Positions 8,647 to 18,427 of a DNA stretch of 64,000 nucleotides are shown one piece after another. The stretch lies in assembly GCA_026004875.1 (NCBI GenBank), contig BPJZ01000005.1, forward strand, positions 86,922-150,921, written 5' to 3'. The stretch comes from Candidatus Poribacteria bacterium. GTDB taxonomy: Bacteria > Poribacteria > WGA-4E > GCA-2687025. Within the stretch, counting starts at the first letter, position 1. Each line of letters opens with the position of its first letter. Position numbers and translations under genes: made by a program. Below the pieces are notes generated by a model. The model did not search any database and was not told the origin of the DNA. It worked only from the letters and a program-made list of their open reading frames with translations.

Positions 8647-9792
8647 CTACCGAATGGCCTTCACGCCGCCGCCGGCCAGAACACGGCGGACCTCCCGCTC
8701 AACGGCGGCCTGGTTGACCATCGTCACATCGCCCGGCGTCTCCTGAACGAGAATCCCGTGCGCCGCGCCCCAGTTCACCGCGGTCTCCAGGTCCTTGCCC
8801 TTCAGGAGCGCTGCCAGGACGCCGGAGGCGAACGAATCGCCGCCCCCCGTCCGATCCCGAATCGGAACGTTCTCCCGCACCGGCGCAACGTGCCACTCGT
8901 CGTTCAGCACGTCATAGAGAACCGCCCCCCAACTGATCAGGTCGGCGTTGTGCGCGCCGCGCCACTGCGTCCCGATCAGGCTCAGGTTGGGATAGTCCTT
9001 GGCTACCTGCCGAACGGTCTCCTTGTAGGCGCCCAGCCACTCATCGAACGGGGCGCCCTCCTCCACGTGGGTCTCATAGCCCAGCGCGTCGGCAAGGTCC
9101 GAGTCGTTGCCTACCAGCATTCCCAGGTAAGGGGCCAGCCGCCGGTTGATCGCGCGGGCCCGCTCCTTGTTCGGCTCTACTTTAGAGCGATAGTTCAGGT
9201 CGGCGGAGACGAACGTCCCGTGTTCAGCGGCCTTCTGGGCCGCCTCAATTGCCAGGTCCGCCGTGCGCGGCCCGATCAGCGTAAAGATGCCGCCCGTGTT
9301 GAAGACCCGAACCCCCTCCACGCCGAACAGGTAGTCAAAATCAAAATCTCCCGGCTCCAGGCGGGTCGCCGGCGTGTGGGCTCGATAATAGGTCGTATCC
9401 GACGGGATCACTCCGCTGCCCACATAGGTAAAATTAACGCCGTTGTGAAGAGTTCCCTTCGCGTCGGTCGAGTATTTGGAACCGTCGTTTTTGGTGTTCC
9501 ACCAGATGATCTTGGAGGTGTCCACCCCCAGCTCGCGGAGCTGATTGCGGATGTTCTCCCCGATCGGGTCGTCCACCAACGCCGTCAGGACGGCGGCCCG
9601 CAGTCCGAAGGTATAGGCCGCTCCGCAGGCGACGTTGGTCTCTCCACCGCCCTGAGAGACTCGGATGTTGTCCCGCATCCGGGCCGTGGGCACGTCGCGG
9701 GGATCGAATCGAAGCATCACCTCCCCCAGCGAGACGATGTCGTACTTACACCCTTCCCGCTTGATCTCCGAATAGCGCACGACTTGAGCCAT
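8647..9792 (-). CDS. PfkB-family sugar kinase, probably 2-keto-3-deoxygluconate kinase type
   Basis: Ribokinase-fold kinase of 381 residues. Evidence: SLGEVMLRFDP near the N terminus, the GGG(E)TNVACGAA substrate-binding motif, VLTALVDDPIGENIRNQLRE, and the C-terminal signature DRTGGGDSFASGVLAALL with the catalytic Asp. KDG kinases and this family share the 'GEVMLRF' start. It is 40-70 residues longer than usual, with an N-terminal extension and an insertion around YVGSGVIPSDTTYYRAHTPA. Immediately followed by the KDPG-aldolase-like gene, it fits a semi-phosphorylative sugar-acid pathway. Preceded by the HAD gene 21 bases upstream. Confidence 0.88.
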   Translation of the reverse strand: MAQVVRYSEIKREGCKYDIVSLGEVMLRFDPRDVPTARMRDNIRVSQGGGETNVACGAAYTFGLRAAVLTALVDDPIGENIRNQLRELGVDTSKIIWWNTKNDGSKYSTDAKGTLHNGVNFTYVGSGVIPSDTTYYRAHTPATRLEPGDFDFDYLFGVEGVRVFNTGGIFTLIGPRTADLAIEAAQKAAEHGTFVSADLNYRSKVEPNKERARAINRRLAPYLGMLVGNDSDLADALGYETHVEEGAPFDEWLGAYKETVRQVAKDYPNLSLIGTQWRGAHNADLISWGAVLYDVLNDEWHVAPVRENVPIRDRTGGGDSFASGVLAALLKGKDLETAVNWGAAHGILVQETPGDVTMVNQAAVEREVRRVLAGGGVKAIR

Positions 9793-9813
9793 GTTCGCCC
9801 CTCTACGTTACAG

Positions 9814-10893
9814 CTACGAGGATGCCTTCTGCTTGAAGTAGTAGACCGGCGTCTCCACCCATTCGACATCCAGCTTGCGGAGTCCCGCAGCGATTCGGCG
9901 CGTTTCGTCCTCGCGGGACCAGCTTCCGTCCAGGATCGCCCCCAAGTTCTTGTGAAGCTCACCCCAAGCGTCGTTCTCTTCCTCAACAGGGATCAGGAAC
10001 ATCCGGATCGGTTCGTCCTCCCGACCGCTGAGGGCCAGGTTCGCCCGGATGCGCTCCCGATTGTCCTGCGGCGCGTCGCCGACCATAACCAGGACGTCGT
10101 ATTGGGCCGGCCGAGACTCCAAAAGGGGGCGCTCCTGTTCGATCGCCTCCTGAATCTCCCGATCGCTGACCGCTCCGACCATCATCGTCACCAGAGCGTG
10201 GTGCTTTTTCCCGGCTTGCTGGGCCCAGAGCGCCTCCAGGCAGCCGCTGATGCCGTAGGCCTCCACCTGGTGCTTGACGTGATCCTCCGGCGTGCCGGAG
10301 ACGATGGCGATGTCCACCCCCTGCTGATAAGCGTCCTGGATAAACCGAACCGCGTTCGGAAAGGCGGTCATGTGAGCGGTGGCCTCCGGAACGCGGGCGT
10401 TCACCGCATCGGACCAGGCGAGGACGTCCTCTAGTTCAGCGCGAGCATCCTCCGGATCGTCTCCAGCGTCCAGAACGGCGCTTAAATCGCCTCGATCCAG
10501 ATAGGACCGAAGCGCCTCCGGCGAGAAGGCCGAAGTAATCTCCGTCCAACGACGCAGATATTTGAACTGAGGAACCGTCAAGCCCAACGAGCGCGCCGCG
10601 CGCGTCTCCCGAACGATGTCGGCCCAAAGGTACAACGCCTTGAAACGAGTAATCCCCCGCGAGAGCGAATAGAAGTTCGCGTACATCCACGCCTTTAAGG
10701 CAACGTTCTGGATCGGCTGCATCCCATAGTGAATGCAGGTCGCCACACCAAAAGCCAGACAGTGCTTCTCCATGCCCATATCGATGCAACCGTCCAGATC
10801 GATTCCAAACCCGACTTTCTTCCCCCCAACGCGGTAGGAAGAAGGACGAAACGCTTCAAAACGGGTAACGTAGTGATTCTCCACAGGACGCAT
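9814..10893 (-). CDS. HAD-superfamily hydrolase in the sugar-acid cluster
   Basis: 359 residues. HAD motif I is GFGIDLDGCIDMG (nucleophile Asp and acid/base Asp present; Thr of the usual DxDGT replaced by Cys), motif II IAIVSGTPEDH, motif III Lys probably in AGKKHHAL, and motif IV MVGDAPQDN. A long helical cap lies between motifs I and II (residues ~45-190). HAD enzymes are mostly phosphatases; its place between gnd and a sugar-acid kinase suggests a sugar-phosphate or sugar-acid-phosphate substrate, which is inference. I do not recognise the specific family. It is 28 bases downstream of gnd and cotranscribed with it by layout. Confidence 0.7.
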   Translation of the reverse strand: MRPVENHYVTRFEAFRPSSYRVGGKKVGFGIDLDGCIDMGMEKHCLAFGVATCIHYGMQPIQNVALKAWMYANFYSLSRGITRFKALYLWADIVRETRAARSLGLTVPQFKYLRRWTEITSAFSPEALRSYLDRGDLSAVLDAGDDPEDARAELEDVLAWSDAVNARVPEATAHMTAFPNAVRFIQDAYQQGVDIAIVSGTPEDHVKHQVEAYGISGCLEALWAQQAGKKHHALVTMMVGAVSDREIQEAIEQERPLLESRPAQYDVLVMVGDAPQDNRERIRANLALSGREDEPIRMFLIPVEEENDAWGELHKNLGAILDGSWSREDETRRIAAGLRKLDVEWVETPVYYFKQKASS

Positions 10894-10921
10894 CGGCGTC
10901 GAACTCCTCCCTTAGCGCGGC

Positions 10922-12394
10922 TCACTCCTCTGCGGGCAGCTCCGGACGACCCGGGCGCGGCCAATCGGTGTGAAACCGGCCCGGGCGATCGATACGCTCA
11001 TAGGTATGAGCGCCAAAGTAGTCCCGCTGTCCTTGGGTCAGGTTGGTGGGCAGTTGCTCACTGGCCAACTGAAGGATGAAATCGCGCGAGGCGTTGAAGG
11101 CCATCGCCGGAACGCGACACTCCGCAGCCACCGTACAAACTCGCGTCAACGCCGTGAACCCTTCCTGGACCCACTCTCGAAACCGCGGAGCAACGATCAA
11201 CGAGGGAAGCTCCGGGTCGGAGCGGTAAGCCTCCGTAATCTCGCCCAAGAACCGCGCCCGGATGATACACCCGGCCCGCCAGATACGGGCGATCTCGGCG
11301 ATGTTCAGACCGCCAAAGTCGTGCTCCCGGTCGGCGGCCTGCATCAACCCGATCCCTTGCGTGTACGAGGCGATCTTGGCCACCAGCAGGGCCCGTTCCA
11401 GGTCCTGGATCAGCGCCTCCCGGTCGCCGGTGTAGGGCCGTGGAGGAAGGGACAGTTCCCGAGCCATTCGCAACCGAAGGTCGCGGAAGGACGAAATCGC
11501 CCGCGTCTCCACAGCGGCGTAGATCGTCGGAACCGGATAGACCCCCGATTCCAGTTCCAGCGAGCTGATTACCGTCCAGGTGCCGGTCCCCTTCATCTGA
11601 GCGCGGTCGAGGATATGGTCCACCAGATATCCGTCGGCGGAGGGGTCCTTATGGTGAAGGATGTCGGCGGTGATCTCGACCAGGTAGGACTGTAGGTCCC
11701 CTTCGTTCCAGCGAGCGAAGACGTCGCCGATCTCCGGTGCGCTCATCCCCAACGCCTTGCGCATCAGGTCGTACGTCTCAGCGATCAGCTCCATGTCGCC
11801 GTATTCGATGCCGTTGTGAACCATCTTGACGAAGTGGCCAGCCCCCCCACGCCCGATGTAGGCAACGCAAGGGGCACCGTCCTGAGGAGCTTTGGCAGCC
11901 ACCGCCTCGAGAGGTTCCTTCAGGCGCGCGTTATAAACCTCCAGCGAGCCGCCGCCGGGCATCATCGAGGGGCCGTGACGAGCCCCCTCCTCGCCGCCGG
12001 AGACGCCCATCCCGTAAAAATGGACCTTGCCCTCCAGCTCGCGGCACATCCGCTCCGTCTCGCGCCAGTGCTCGTTGGCGCAGTTGACAACGACCGCATC
12101 CGACCCGAGAAGGGGCACCAGCTGATCCAGCACCGCCTGGGTGGCCCCGGCCTTGACCATAATGAAATAGATGCCGTCCCGACCGACCAGGTCCACCAGG
12201 TTCCGAATCTCTCCGTAGACGGGAAAGAGCCGCTTTTTGTACTCCACCTCGTCGGGGATGGCTTCGTAGCGCTCCCGAGTGCGGGCGTCGGTCCGGTTGA
12301 ACAGGGCAATCGGATAGCCCTTCTCGGCGAAGTTTTGGGCAAAGTTGCTCCCCATTACCGCCATTCCGATCATCGCCATTTTCGGTTGGGTCAT
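10922..12394 (-). CDS. gnd: 6-phosphogluconate dehydrogenase (decarboxylating)
   Basis: Converts 6-phosphogluconate to ribulose 5-phosphate with reduction of NAD(P)+. 490 residues, the length of the long (E. coli-type) form. N-terminal Rossmann fold with MIGMAVMGSNFAQNFAEKG and cofactor-binding NRT, substrate-binding GMGVSGGEEGARHGPSMMPG, catalytic Lys in HFVKMVHNGIEYGDMELIAE, and a helical C-terminal domain with IARIWRAGCIIRARFL and the substrate-binding tail RDYFGAHTYER. First gene of the reverse sugar-acid operon, with a good promoter upstream. Confidence 0.96.
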   Translation of the reverse strand: MTQPKMAMIGMAVMGSNFAQNFAEKGYPIALFNRTDARTRERYEAIPDEVEYKKRLFPVYGEIRNLVDLVGRDGIYFIMVKAGATQAVLDQLVPLLGSDAVVVNCANEHWRETERMCRELEGKVHFYGMGVSGGEEGARHGPSMMPGGGSLEVYNARLKEPLEAVAAKAPQDGAPCVAYIGRGGAGHFVKMVHNGIEYGDMELIAETYDLMRKALGMSAPEIGDVFARWNEGDLQSYLVEITADILHHKDPSADGYLVDHILDRAQMKGTGTWTVISSLELESGVYPVPTIYAAVETRAISSFRDLRLRMARELSLPPRPYTGDREALIQDLERALLVAKIASYTQGIGLMQAADREHDFGGLNIAEIARIWRAGCIIRARFLGEITEAYRSDPELPSLIVAPRFREWVQEGFTALTRVCTVAAECRVPAMAFNASRDFILQLASEQLPTNLTQGQRDYFGAHTYERIDRPGRFHTDWPRPGRPELPAEE

Positions 12395-12481
12395 GGATCC
12401 CCTCCGCGTGCTCTTCCCGAACGATTTAAAAAGACCGCTTCCGGTATCTCACCCTTTTCGACGTGTGCCCGTTTTGTCGGC

Positions 12482-12510
12482 ACGATAGCACACCGACCCA
12501 CCGACTGCAA
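12482..12510 (-). promoter_or_regulatory. Putative sigma70-type promoter for gnd operon
   Basis: On the reverse strand, TTGCAG (12510-12505) and TATCGT (12487-12482) are separated by exactly 17 bases. The predicted start of transcription is near 12475, about 80 bases before the gnd ATG. It would drive gnd, the HAD gene, the PfkB kinase and the aldolase as one unit, since the gaps between them are 14-28 bases. The rest of the 253-base gap to the metalloprotease gene shows no clear forward promoter. Confidence 0.55.
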
Positions 12511-12647
12511 CAGCGCTCGGAGCGGGACGCCTTCTCCCCAGAGAACAAAGCCCCAAAGCCCCGTTGAGGCCTCCAGACTTCCCCCACTGCCTGCTTTATG
12601 GTAGTGTGGCCGTGGGCTTAGAGAGAACAGACCGGGAGATCGAACCG

Positions 12648-14721
12648 ATGCAAGCAAGAAAGGGGCGGATTGGACTCTGGACTGCGATATTACTGATCGC
12701 TTCAGCGGCCCATGCCGATCGAGTCGAGCTTCAAGACGGCACCGTCTGGGAAGGCGTGTACCTCCGTGATGACGGATTACGTTACTTGGTCTGGGAGCGC
12801 CTAGAACAGGTCGGACACGCGCCAGATCACATTTTGCCCCGAAGCCGAGTTCGGAGTGTCGAGATTCAGCGTGGAGAGGACTGGGACGCTCACCCTCCGC
12901 TGCCGGACCTGACGGTCACCTTTATTGAGCTGAATCCTAAGTTGTCTGGGCTGCACGGACGAGTGCATTACGACCGTTTCGGCCGTCCCCGAATCGGCGG
13001 CGCGCCGGCGCTGGTGGAGTTGCCCGAGGAGCGGGCCTTTTTGGAGCCAGAACGGATCGTCCAGGATCTGAAGCTGCAATACGACCCCGGCGAACGGATC
13101 ACCCTCACCGCCCACGTCAAGAACGTTGGGTTCGCTCCTGCAGGGCCGTTCCGGTACGCCTGGGAGCTGGACGGTCAGACGCTCTCGGAAGGGACCTTCC
13201 CGGGAACTCTCGAAGAGATGGAGGAGACCACCTTCACGCTCCAATGGGAGTGGAAAGCGGGCGAACACTGGATCGCCTTTCGTGTGGAGAGCGATGAGCC
13301 GGAGATCGCCACTCTGAACAACGTGGCGAAGGATCCGCTTTGGGGCTGGGGATTGGTGTACGTCACCCATCCCAAGCGTCTGGAGCTGTGGCACCAGAAT
13401 CGGACCGCCTACGGAACCTTTTCGTTTGAGGACTTCTACCGGTGGCATTTAGAGATCATGAACGCCTTGTTTGAGGCGAGTCGGTACCCGTCCACGCCGG
13501 AGGGCGTTCGCGCCCGGGTGCGGTTGGACCGCATCGTTGTGACGGAAGCGGTCGAGCCACTCCTGAGCGGCGGCTTCGCTGAGGACGGCATTCGCTACGA
13601 TCAGGGCCGGTGGCTCTGGATCGACGACGGCGATCGAAAGGGCCAGTGGCAACCGCCGACCAAAGAGTGGCGCAATCAAACCGAGTGGTCCCTTCCGCAC
13701 GAACTGGGACACCAGCTTGGGCTAGTGGATCTCTATCGGTTGGACTATGCCGGAGACGAAACCCATCGTTGGCCGGATAATGGCAAGCCGATCACTCACT
13801 TCTTCACCCGACCGTTCACGATGATGCACTGGCACGGGCCCCATCTGTGGAGCGAGGTACACGCCGCCTATCTCGATCGGACTCTGGAACCTCCCGCGCG
13901 GCCATTACGGGGACTTCTACTTTGCTGTCCCGGAGCGCAACGAGCTGTTAATCCTGGACATCAACGACCGACCGGTTCCAGAGGCCCAGGTGCGGATCTA
14001 TCAGCGCGGCGTCCAGATCGACACGGAACGGCCCCCGATGGAGATTGACGGCGCCACGGTCTACCCGGTCGTCGAGGACGGGAACTTCTCTCACCCGGTC
14101 TCCCCCCAACCGGTCGTCGTCGGAAAGACGGACGCGGCGGGACGTTTCCTTCTTCCGAACCGGCCGGTCCAGGAGGTGCGCACTCTCAACGGCTACCACC
14201 GGCGGCCCAACCCGTTTGGCAACATGGACGTAGTCGGCGACCGAGCGTTGTTGCTCGTCGAGGTCCGGAAGGAGGAGCGCTGGGCGTATTTCTGGCTAGA
14301 GCTGACCGACTTTGTGGTGGCCTGGCACCGCGGCCAGCGTGACCGATTCGTGCAGACCCTGCGGACGACCTTCCCCTCCTTGGACTCTCCGCCGCCCCCG
14401 GCCTCCGTACACGCAGAGCCGCTTCCGGAGGCGGGTCGCGTTCGAGTCGCCTGGGACCCACCAGAGAGGACCCGCGAAACCCACCCCTACGATCGAATCG
14501 TCGGTTATCGGATCTTCCGACGAATCTCCAACCTGGGGGAGAACGAACGTCCCTGGTTTCCCGTTGCTACCGTCGGCCCCCAGGAGCGTACGATCGTCTT
14601 GGACCTACGCCAGAGACCCGAGGACCTGTACTATTACGACCAGGACGAGCGGATCGGCGTCGCCACTATCGGCGAGCTGGGAACGCTCAGCGGACTGGTC
14701 TGGCTCGTCTTCACTCCGTAA
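12648..14721 (+). CDS. Secreted metzincin-like metalloprotease with CARDB and Fn3-like domains (frame break)
   Basis: From ATG 12648 a signal peptide (LWTAILLIASAAHA) is followed by a short SH3-like segment (RVELQDGTVWEGVYLRDDG), a CARDB-type adhesion domain (residues ~135-225; TLTAHVKNVGFAPAGPFRYA), and a metalloprotease region with HELGHQLGLVDLYRLD at residues 351-366, i.e. HExxHxxGxxD, the snapalysin-like metzincin ligand set. After a frame change near 13880 the protein continues (GHYGDFYFAVPERNELLILD) into a carboxypeptidase-regulatory-like segment and a C-terminal Fn3-like domain (VRVAWDPPERTRETHPYDRI). Total ~690 residues. Likely exported or surface-bound. The target protein is unknown. 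A distal stop at 14721 and uniform codon use support one gene. Confidence 0.72.
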
Positions 14722-14734
14722 GGAGCCCTGATCG

Positions 14735-16243
14735 ATGCCCGAACGCCCGAACGTCCTTCTGATCACCAGCGACCAACAGCACTGGAACACGCTGGGATGC
14801 CTCAATCCGGAGATCCAGACGCCGAATTTAGACCGGCTCGCCGCCGAGGGGACGCTCTTTGAGCGGGCCTATTGCCCCAACCCGACCTGTACCCCCACCC
14901 GTGCTTCGATGATCACCGGCACCTATCCCAGCCAGCACGGAGCGTACTCCCTGGGAACCAAGCTGTTGGAGGATCGGCACACCGTCGGAGAGGACTTCCA
15001 AAAAGCAGGATACCGAACGGCTCTGGTGGGCAAGGCCCATTTTCAGCCCCTCCGCGGCACCGAGGAATTCCCTTCACTGGAGGCCTATCCGATCCTTCAA
15101 GACCTGGACTTCTGGCGGGACTTTCACGGCCCCTTTTACGGGTTCGAGCACGTCGAGCTAGCGCGCAACCACACCGACGAAGCCCACGTCGGACAGCACT
15201 ATGCCCTCTGGATGGAGGAGAAAGGCTGCCACCATTGGCGCGATTACTTTCGTCCCCCAACGGGGAACAACCCCGATCAGCGCTGGAAGTGGCTGATTCC
15301 CGAGGAGTACCACTACGACGCTTGGATCGCAGAGCGCACCAACGCACTGATGGAACAGTACGCCAAGGAAGGGCGGCCGTTCTTCCTCTGGGCCAGCTTC
15401 TTTGATCCCCATCCCAAGTATCTTGCCCCTGAGCCGTGGGATACGATGTACGATCCGGCAAAGGTCACCGTTCCCAGCGTCGTTCCCGGGGAGCACGATA
15501 AGAACCCACCCCACTTCCGAATGACCCAGGAGGAGAAACCGGACTTTTCCGCCTATCGGGAGAGCGGCCAAGCCCTGCATGGGATGCGCTCTCACCTTCA
15601 CGATCGGGAGCGGTTGGCCAAAGATATCGCGGTCTACTACGGGATGATCAGCCTGATGGACAAGTATATCGGCCAAATCCTCGATCGCCTGGAGGCTTTA
15701 GGGCTGGCGGAGAACACCGTTGTCGTCTTCACTTCGGATCACGGCCACTTTTACGGCCATCATGGGTTGGTGGCCAAGGGACCGTTCCACTATGAGGATC
15801 TGATTCGGGTCCCGTTCATTGTGCGCTGGCCGGGGAGGGTTCCCGCTGGCCGGCGGTCACAGGCCCTCCAGTCGTTGGTGGACTTGCCGCCGACCTTTTT
15901 GAGCCTGTGCGGCATCTCCATCCCTAGGACAATGACCGGCGTGGACCAAAGTCGGGTGTGGCTGGGAGAGGCCGCTGAAGCCCGGGATCACGTGATCGTC
16001 GAGAACCGGCACGAACCGACGACGATTCACCTGAAGACCTACGTCAACTCGCGCTATAAGCTGACGGTCTATTACAATCAACCCTACGGGGAGCTGTTCG
16101 ACCTGCAGGGGGACCCCGGAGAGCTTCACAATCGGTGGGACGACCCGGAGTATCAGTCGCTCAAAGCGGAGCTGCTGTTGAAGTTCCTCCACGCGGAGAT
16201 GGGCAAAGAGCCGCTCCCCATGCCGCGCATTGCGGGCGCCTGA
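14735..16243 (+). CDS. Type I (Cys-type) sulfatase
   Basis: 502 residues of the alkaline-phosphatase superfamily. N-terminal PNVLLITSDQQHWNTLGC supplies metal ligands; CTPTRASMITGTYPSQHG carries the formylglycine motif C-x-P-x-R with Cys52 as the residue to be oxidised. Later VVVFTSDHGHFYGHHGLVAK gives the second metal site (Asp, His). No signal peptide is visible, so it may act in the cytoplasm. It hydrolyses a sulfate ester, probably on a sugar or a small molecule; the substrate cannot be read. It starts 14 bases after the metalloprotease. It needs a maturase; the only FGE-like protein in the window lacks the catalytic cysteines (see 34953). Confidence 0.92.
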   Translation: MPERPNVLLITSDQQHWNTLGCLNPEIQTPNLDRLAAEGTLFERAYCPNPTCTPTRASMITGTYPSQHGAYSLGTKLLEDRHTVGEDFQKAGYRTALVGKAHFQPLRGTEEFPSLEAYPILQDLDFWRDFHGPFYGFEHVELARNHTDEAHVGQHYALWMEEKGCHHWRDYFRPPTGNNPDQRWKWLIPEEYHYDAWIAERTNALMEQYAKEGRPFFLWASFFDPHPKYLAPEPWDTMYDPAKVTVPSVVPGEHDKNPPHFRMTQEEKPDFSAYRESGQALHGMRSHLHDRERLAKDIAVYYGMISLMDKYIGQILDRLEALGLAENTVVVFTSDHGHFYGHHGLVAKGPFHYEDLIRVPFIVRWPGRVPAGRRSQALQSLVDLPPTFLSLCGISIPRTMTGVDQSRVWLGEAAEARDHVIVENRHEPTTIHLKTYVNSRYKLTVYYNQPYGELFDLQGDPGELHNRWDDPEYQSLKAELLLKFLHAEMGKEPLPMPRIAGA

Positions 16244-16302
16244 ACGCCCTCGGGGCCCAAACGAACGCCCTTGCTTTCAGCTTTCAGAGAAGGAGACGCA
16301 CG

Positions 16303-18417
16303 ATGCTCGCCCCGGTTCTCGCGTTGCTCTTTCAGGCCGTCAGTCCCGACGACCGCTTAGCGGTTACGCCTCACCTTCTCGACTACGATCCGGAGATGCT
16401 CCACCGCTATCTGATGCGTCGGGCTCAGGAGCACTTCGCCCGTCAGGATCGCTTCTGGAAGGCGTCGCACTCGCCGGAGGAGTGGAAGGCCTATCAGCAG
16501 TCGGTCCGAGAGAAGTTCCTGCGAATGATCGGAGGGCTGCCTCAGGAGAGGACTCCGCTGAACCCGCGCACCGTCGGCGTGTTGGAGTATGAGGACTACC
16601 GGATCGAAAAGGTCATCTACGAGAGCCGACCGGAGTTCTACGTTACCGCGAACGTCTACGTGCCCAAAACGGGAACGCCACCTTATCCGGCGATCCTCTC
16701 CCCTTGTGGCCACTCCGACAACGGGAAGGCGTACGAAACCTATCAGCGGGCCTGCATCGCCGCCGCCAAAATGGGCTACGTGGTGCTGATTTATGACCCG
16801 ATCTCTCAGGGCGAGCGGCTGCAGGTGGTCGAAAAGGAGACCGGTCGCTCCCCGATCGGATACGGGACGGCGGAGCACTGTCACTTTGGGAATCAGGGCT
16901 ACCTGATTGGGATCAACCTGGCCCAGATTCGCATCTGGGACGGCATCCGGAGCCTGGACTACCTGCTTTCCCGCGAGGACGTAGATCCAGAAAGAGTCGG
17001 CGTGATGGGCAACTCCGGCGGCGGAACGCTCACCACCTACTTGGGTGTCGTGGATCCGCGCATCCGGGTGATCGCTCCCAACTGCTACATCACCGATCTG
17101 GAGTACCGGCTGGCCTCGCGGGTGACCGCCGATCCGGAGCAGGACCTTGTTCCGCAGGTGGCCGAGGGGGTGGACCATCCGGATATGCTCGCGGTAATGG
17201 CGCCCCGACCGGTCCAGATCGGCGCGGCCATTGAGGACTTCTTCCCGATCGCGGGAACGCGAAGAACCTTTCTTCGACTCCGCCGCCTGTACGAGGCGCT
17301 CGGCGCCCCAGAGGCGATCGAGCTGATCGAGGGACCTCACGGCCACGGCTTCTCGCAGTTCCTCCGCGAGGGAATGATCCGATGGATGAACCGATGGCTC
17401 CAACAGCCGACGCCGGATTACACCGAACCGTCCTTTGAGGTCGAGTCGGACGAACGGCTTCTTTGTACCGAAACCGGTCAGGTGCTCACCTCACTGGGCG
17501 GGCGCACGGTCTTTCATCTGCTCTCGGAAGCGGCGCGAGAACGCTTGCCGCAGCGGCCCCTGCTGGAGACGGAACAGGACCTCGTTGCTTACCGAAAGGC
17601 GATCCGAGAGAAGGTCGCCCGGGTGCTTGCCTGGGAGCATCCGCAGACGGCGCTCCGTGTTCGACACCTAGACACGATCCTTGAGGACGGTTATCGCGTC
17701 GAGAAGCTGGTTTTTCGCTCCGAGGAGGGGATCGAAGTCCCTGCGCTCTTTTGGGAGGCCGTCGGGCAGAACGCGCACCCGGCCCCGGCAGTGATCTTCG
17801 TCCACGAGGGAGGAAAGACCGCCGATCTGGAGGCGATTCGCCGGTGGTTGAACGAAGGTCGCCGCGTTCTAGCGATCGACCCGCGCGGAATCGGCGAGAC
17901 CAAATCGCGGCTCCAATATCGAGGCGACTACTATTCCCGGTACGGCGTTGAGACCGACCTAACCTATACCAGCTTTATGATCGGCCTGCCGTTGCTGGGG
18001 CTGCGCGTCCGAGATGTAGTGCGCGCAGTGGACTACCTTCGCACCCGAACCGATGTGGCAGAGGACCAGATCGCCGTTCACGGCGTTGGCGGCGGGGCCT
18101 TGCTGGCGCTTCACGCCGCCGTTCTCGACGAGCGCATCGCCGAGGTGGTCCTGGAAGAGATGCTCTACGCCTATAAAGCGCTTGTCCTGAACGAACGGTA
18201 CGCCTACCACGTGAATATCTTTCTTCCCAACGTGCTTCTCGAATACGACCTGGGCGACCTGGCGGCGGCCGTGGCGCCCCGGCGATTGATTCTCCGTCGT
18301 CCGCTGGACCAGATGCGCCAAGCGGCCTCTCCTACCCACGTCAACAAGGAGTACAGCATCGCCGAGACGGCTTATCGAATCCTCGGGCGCCTAGAAGCGT
18401 TCACCCAAGAGTGGTGA
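16303..18417 (+). CDS. Acetyl-xylan-esterase-like protein with two alpha/beta-hydrolase domains
   Basis: 704 residues. The first domain (residues ~90-370) has the hydrolase nucleophile motif GNSGGGT with Ser238, preceded by an AXE1-like region (YVTANVYVPKTGTPPYPAIL; GHSDNGKAYETYQRACIAAA) and followed by a likely catalytic His in GPHGHGFSQFLREG. The second domain (residues ~440-700) repeats the fold (RVEKLVFRSEEGIEVPALFW; AIDPRGIGETKS) but its elbow reads HGVGGGALLALH, Val595 in place of Ser, so it should be inactive. The start ATG 16303 has AGAAGGAGA upstream and MLAPVLALLFQAVS could be a weak signal peptide. It follows a sulfatase, consistent with removal of sulfate and acyl groups from a polysaccharide. 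Confidence 0.82.
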   Translation: MLAPVLALLFQAVSPDDRLAVTPHLLDYDPEMLHRYLMRRAQEHFARQDRFWKASHSPEEWKAYQQSVREKFLRMIGGLPQERTPLNPRTVGVLEYEDYRIEKVIYESRPEFYVTANVYVPKTGTPPYPAILSPCGHSDNGKAYETYQRACIAAAKMGYVVLIYDPISQGERLQVVEKETGRSPIGYGTAEHCHFGNQGYLIGINLAQIRIWDGIRSLDYLLSREDVDPERVGVMGNSGGGTLTTYLGVVDPRIRVIAPNCYITDLEYRLASRVTADPEQDLVPQVAEGVDHPDMLAVMAPRPVQIGAAIEDFFPIAGTRRTFLRLRRLYEALGAPEAIELIEGPHGHGFSQFLREGMIRWMNRWLQQPTPDYTEPSFEVESDERLLCTETGQVLTSLGGRTVFHLLSEAARERLPQRPLLETEQDLVAYRKAIREKVARVLAWEHPQTALRVRHLDTILEDGYRVEKLVFRSEEGIEVPALFWEAVGQNAHPAPAVIFVHEGGKTADLEAIRRWLNEGRRVLAIDPRGIGETKSRLQYRGDYYSRYGVETDLTYTSFMIGLPLLGLRVRDVVRAVDYLRTRTDVAEDQIAVHGVGGGALLALHAAVLDERIAEVVLEEMLYAYKALVLNERYAYHVNIFLPNVLLEYDLGDLAAAVAPRRLILRRPLDQMRQAASPTHVNKEYSIAETAYRILGRLEAFTQEW

Positions 18418-18427
18418 AGGGGACCGA

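Noticed and set aside
8758..10434. A 558-codon forward frame opposite the PfkB kinase and HAD genes
   Set aside because: Antisense to two well-supported genes with family signatures and no recognisable domain of its own.
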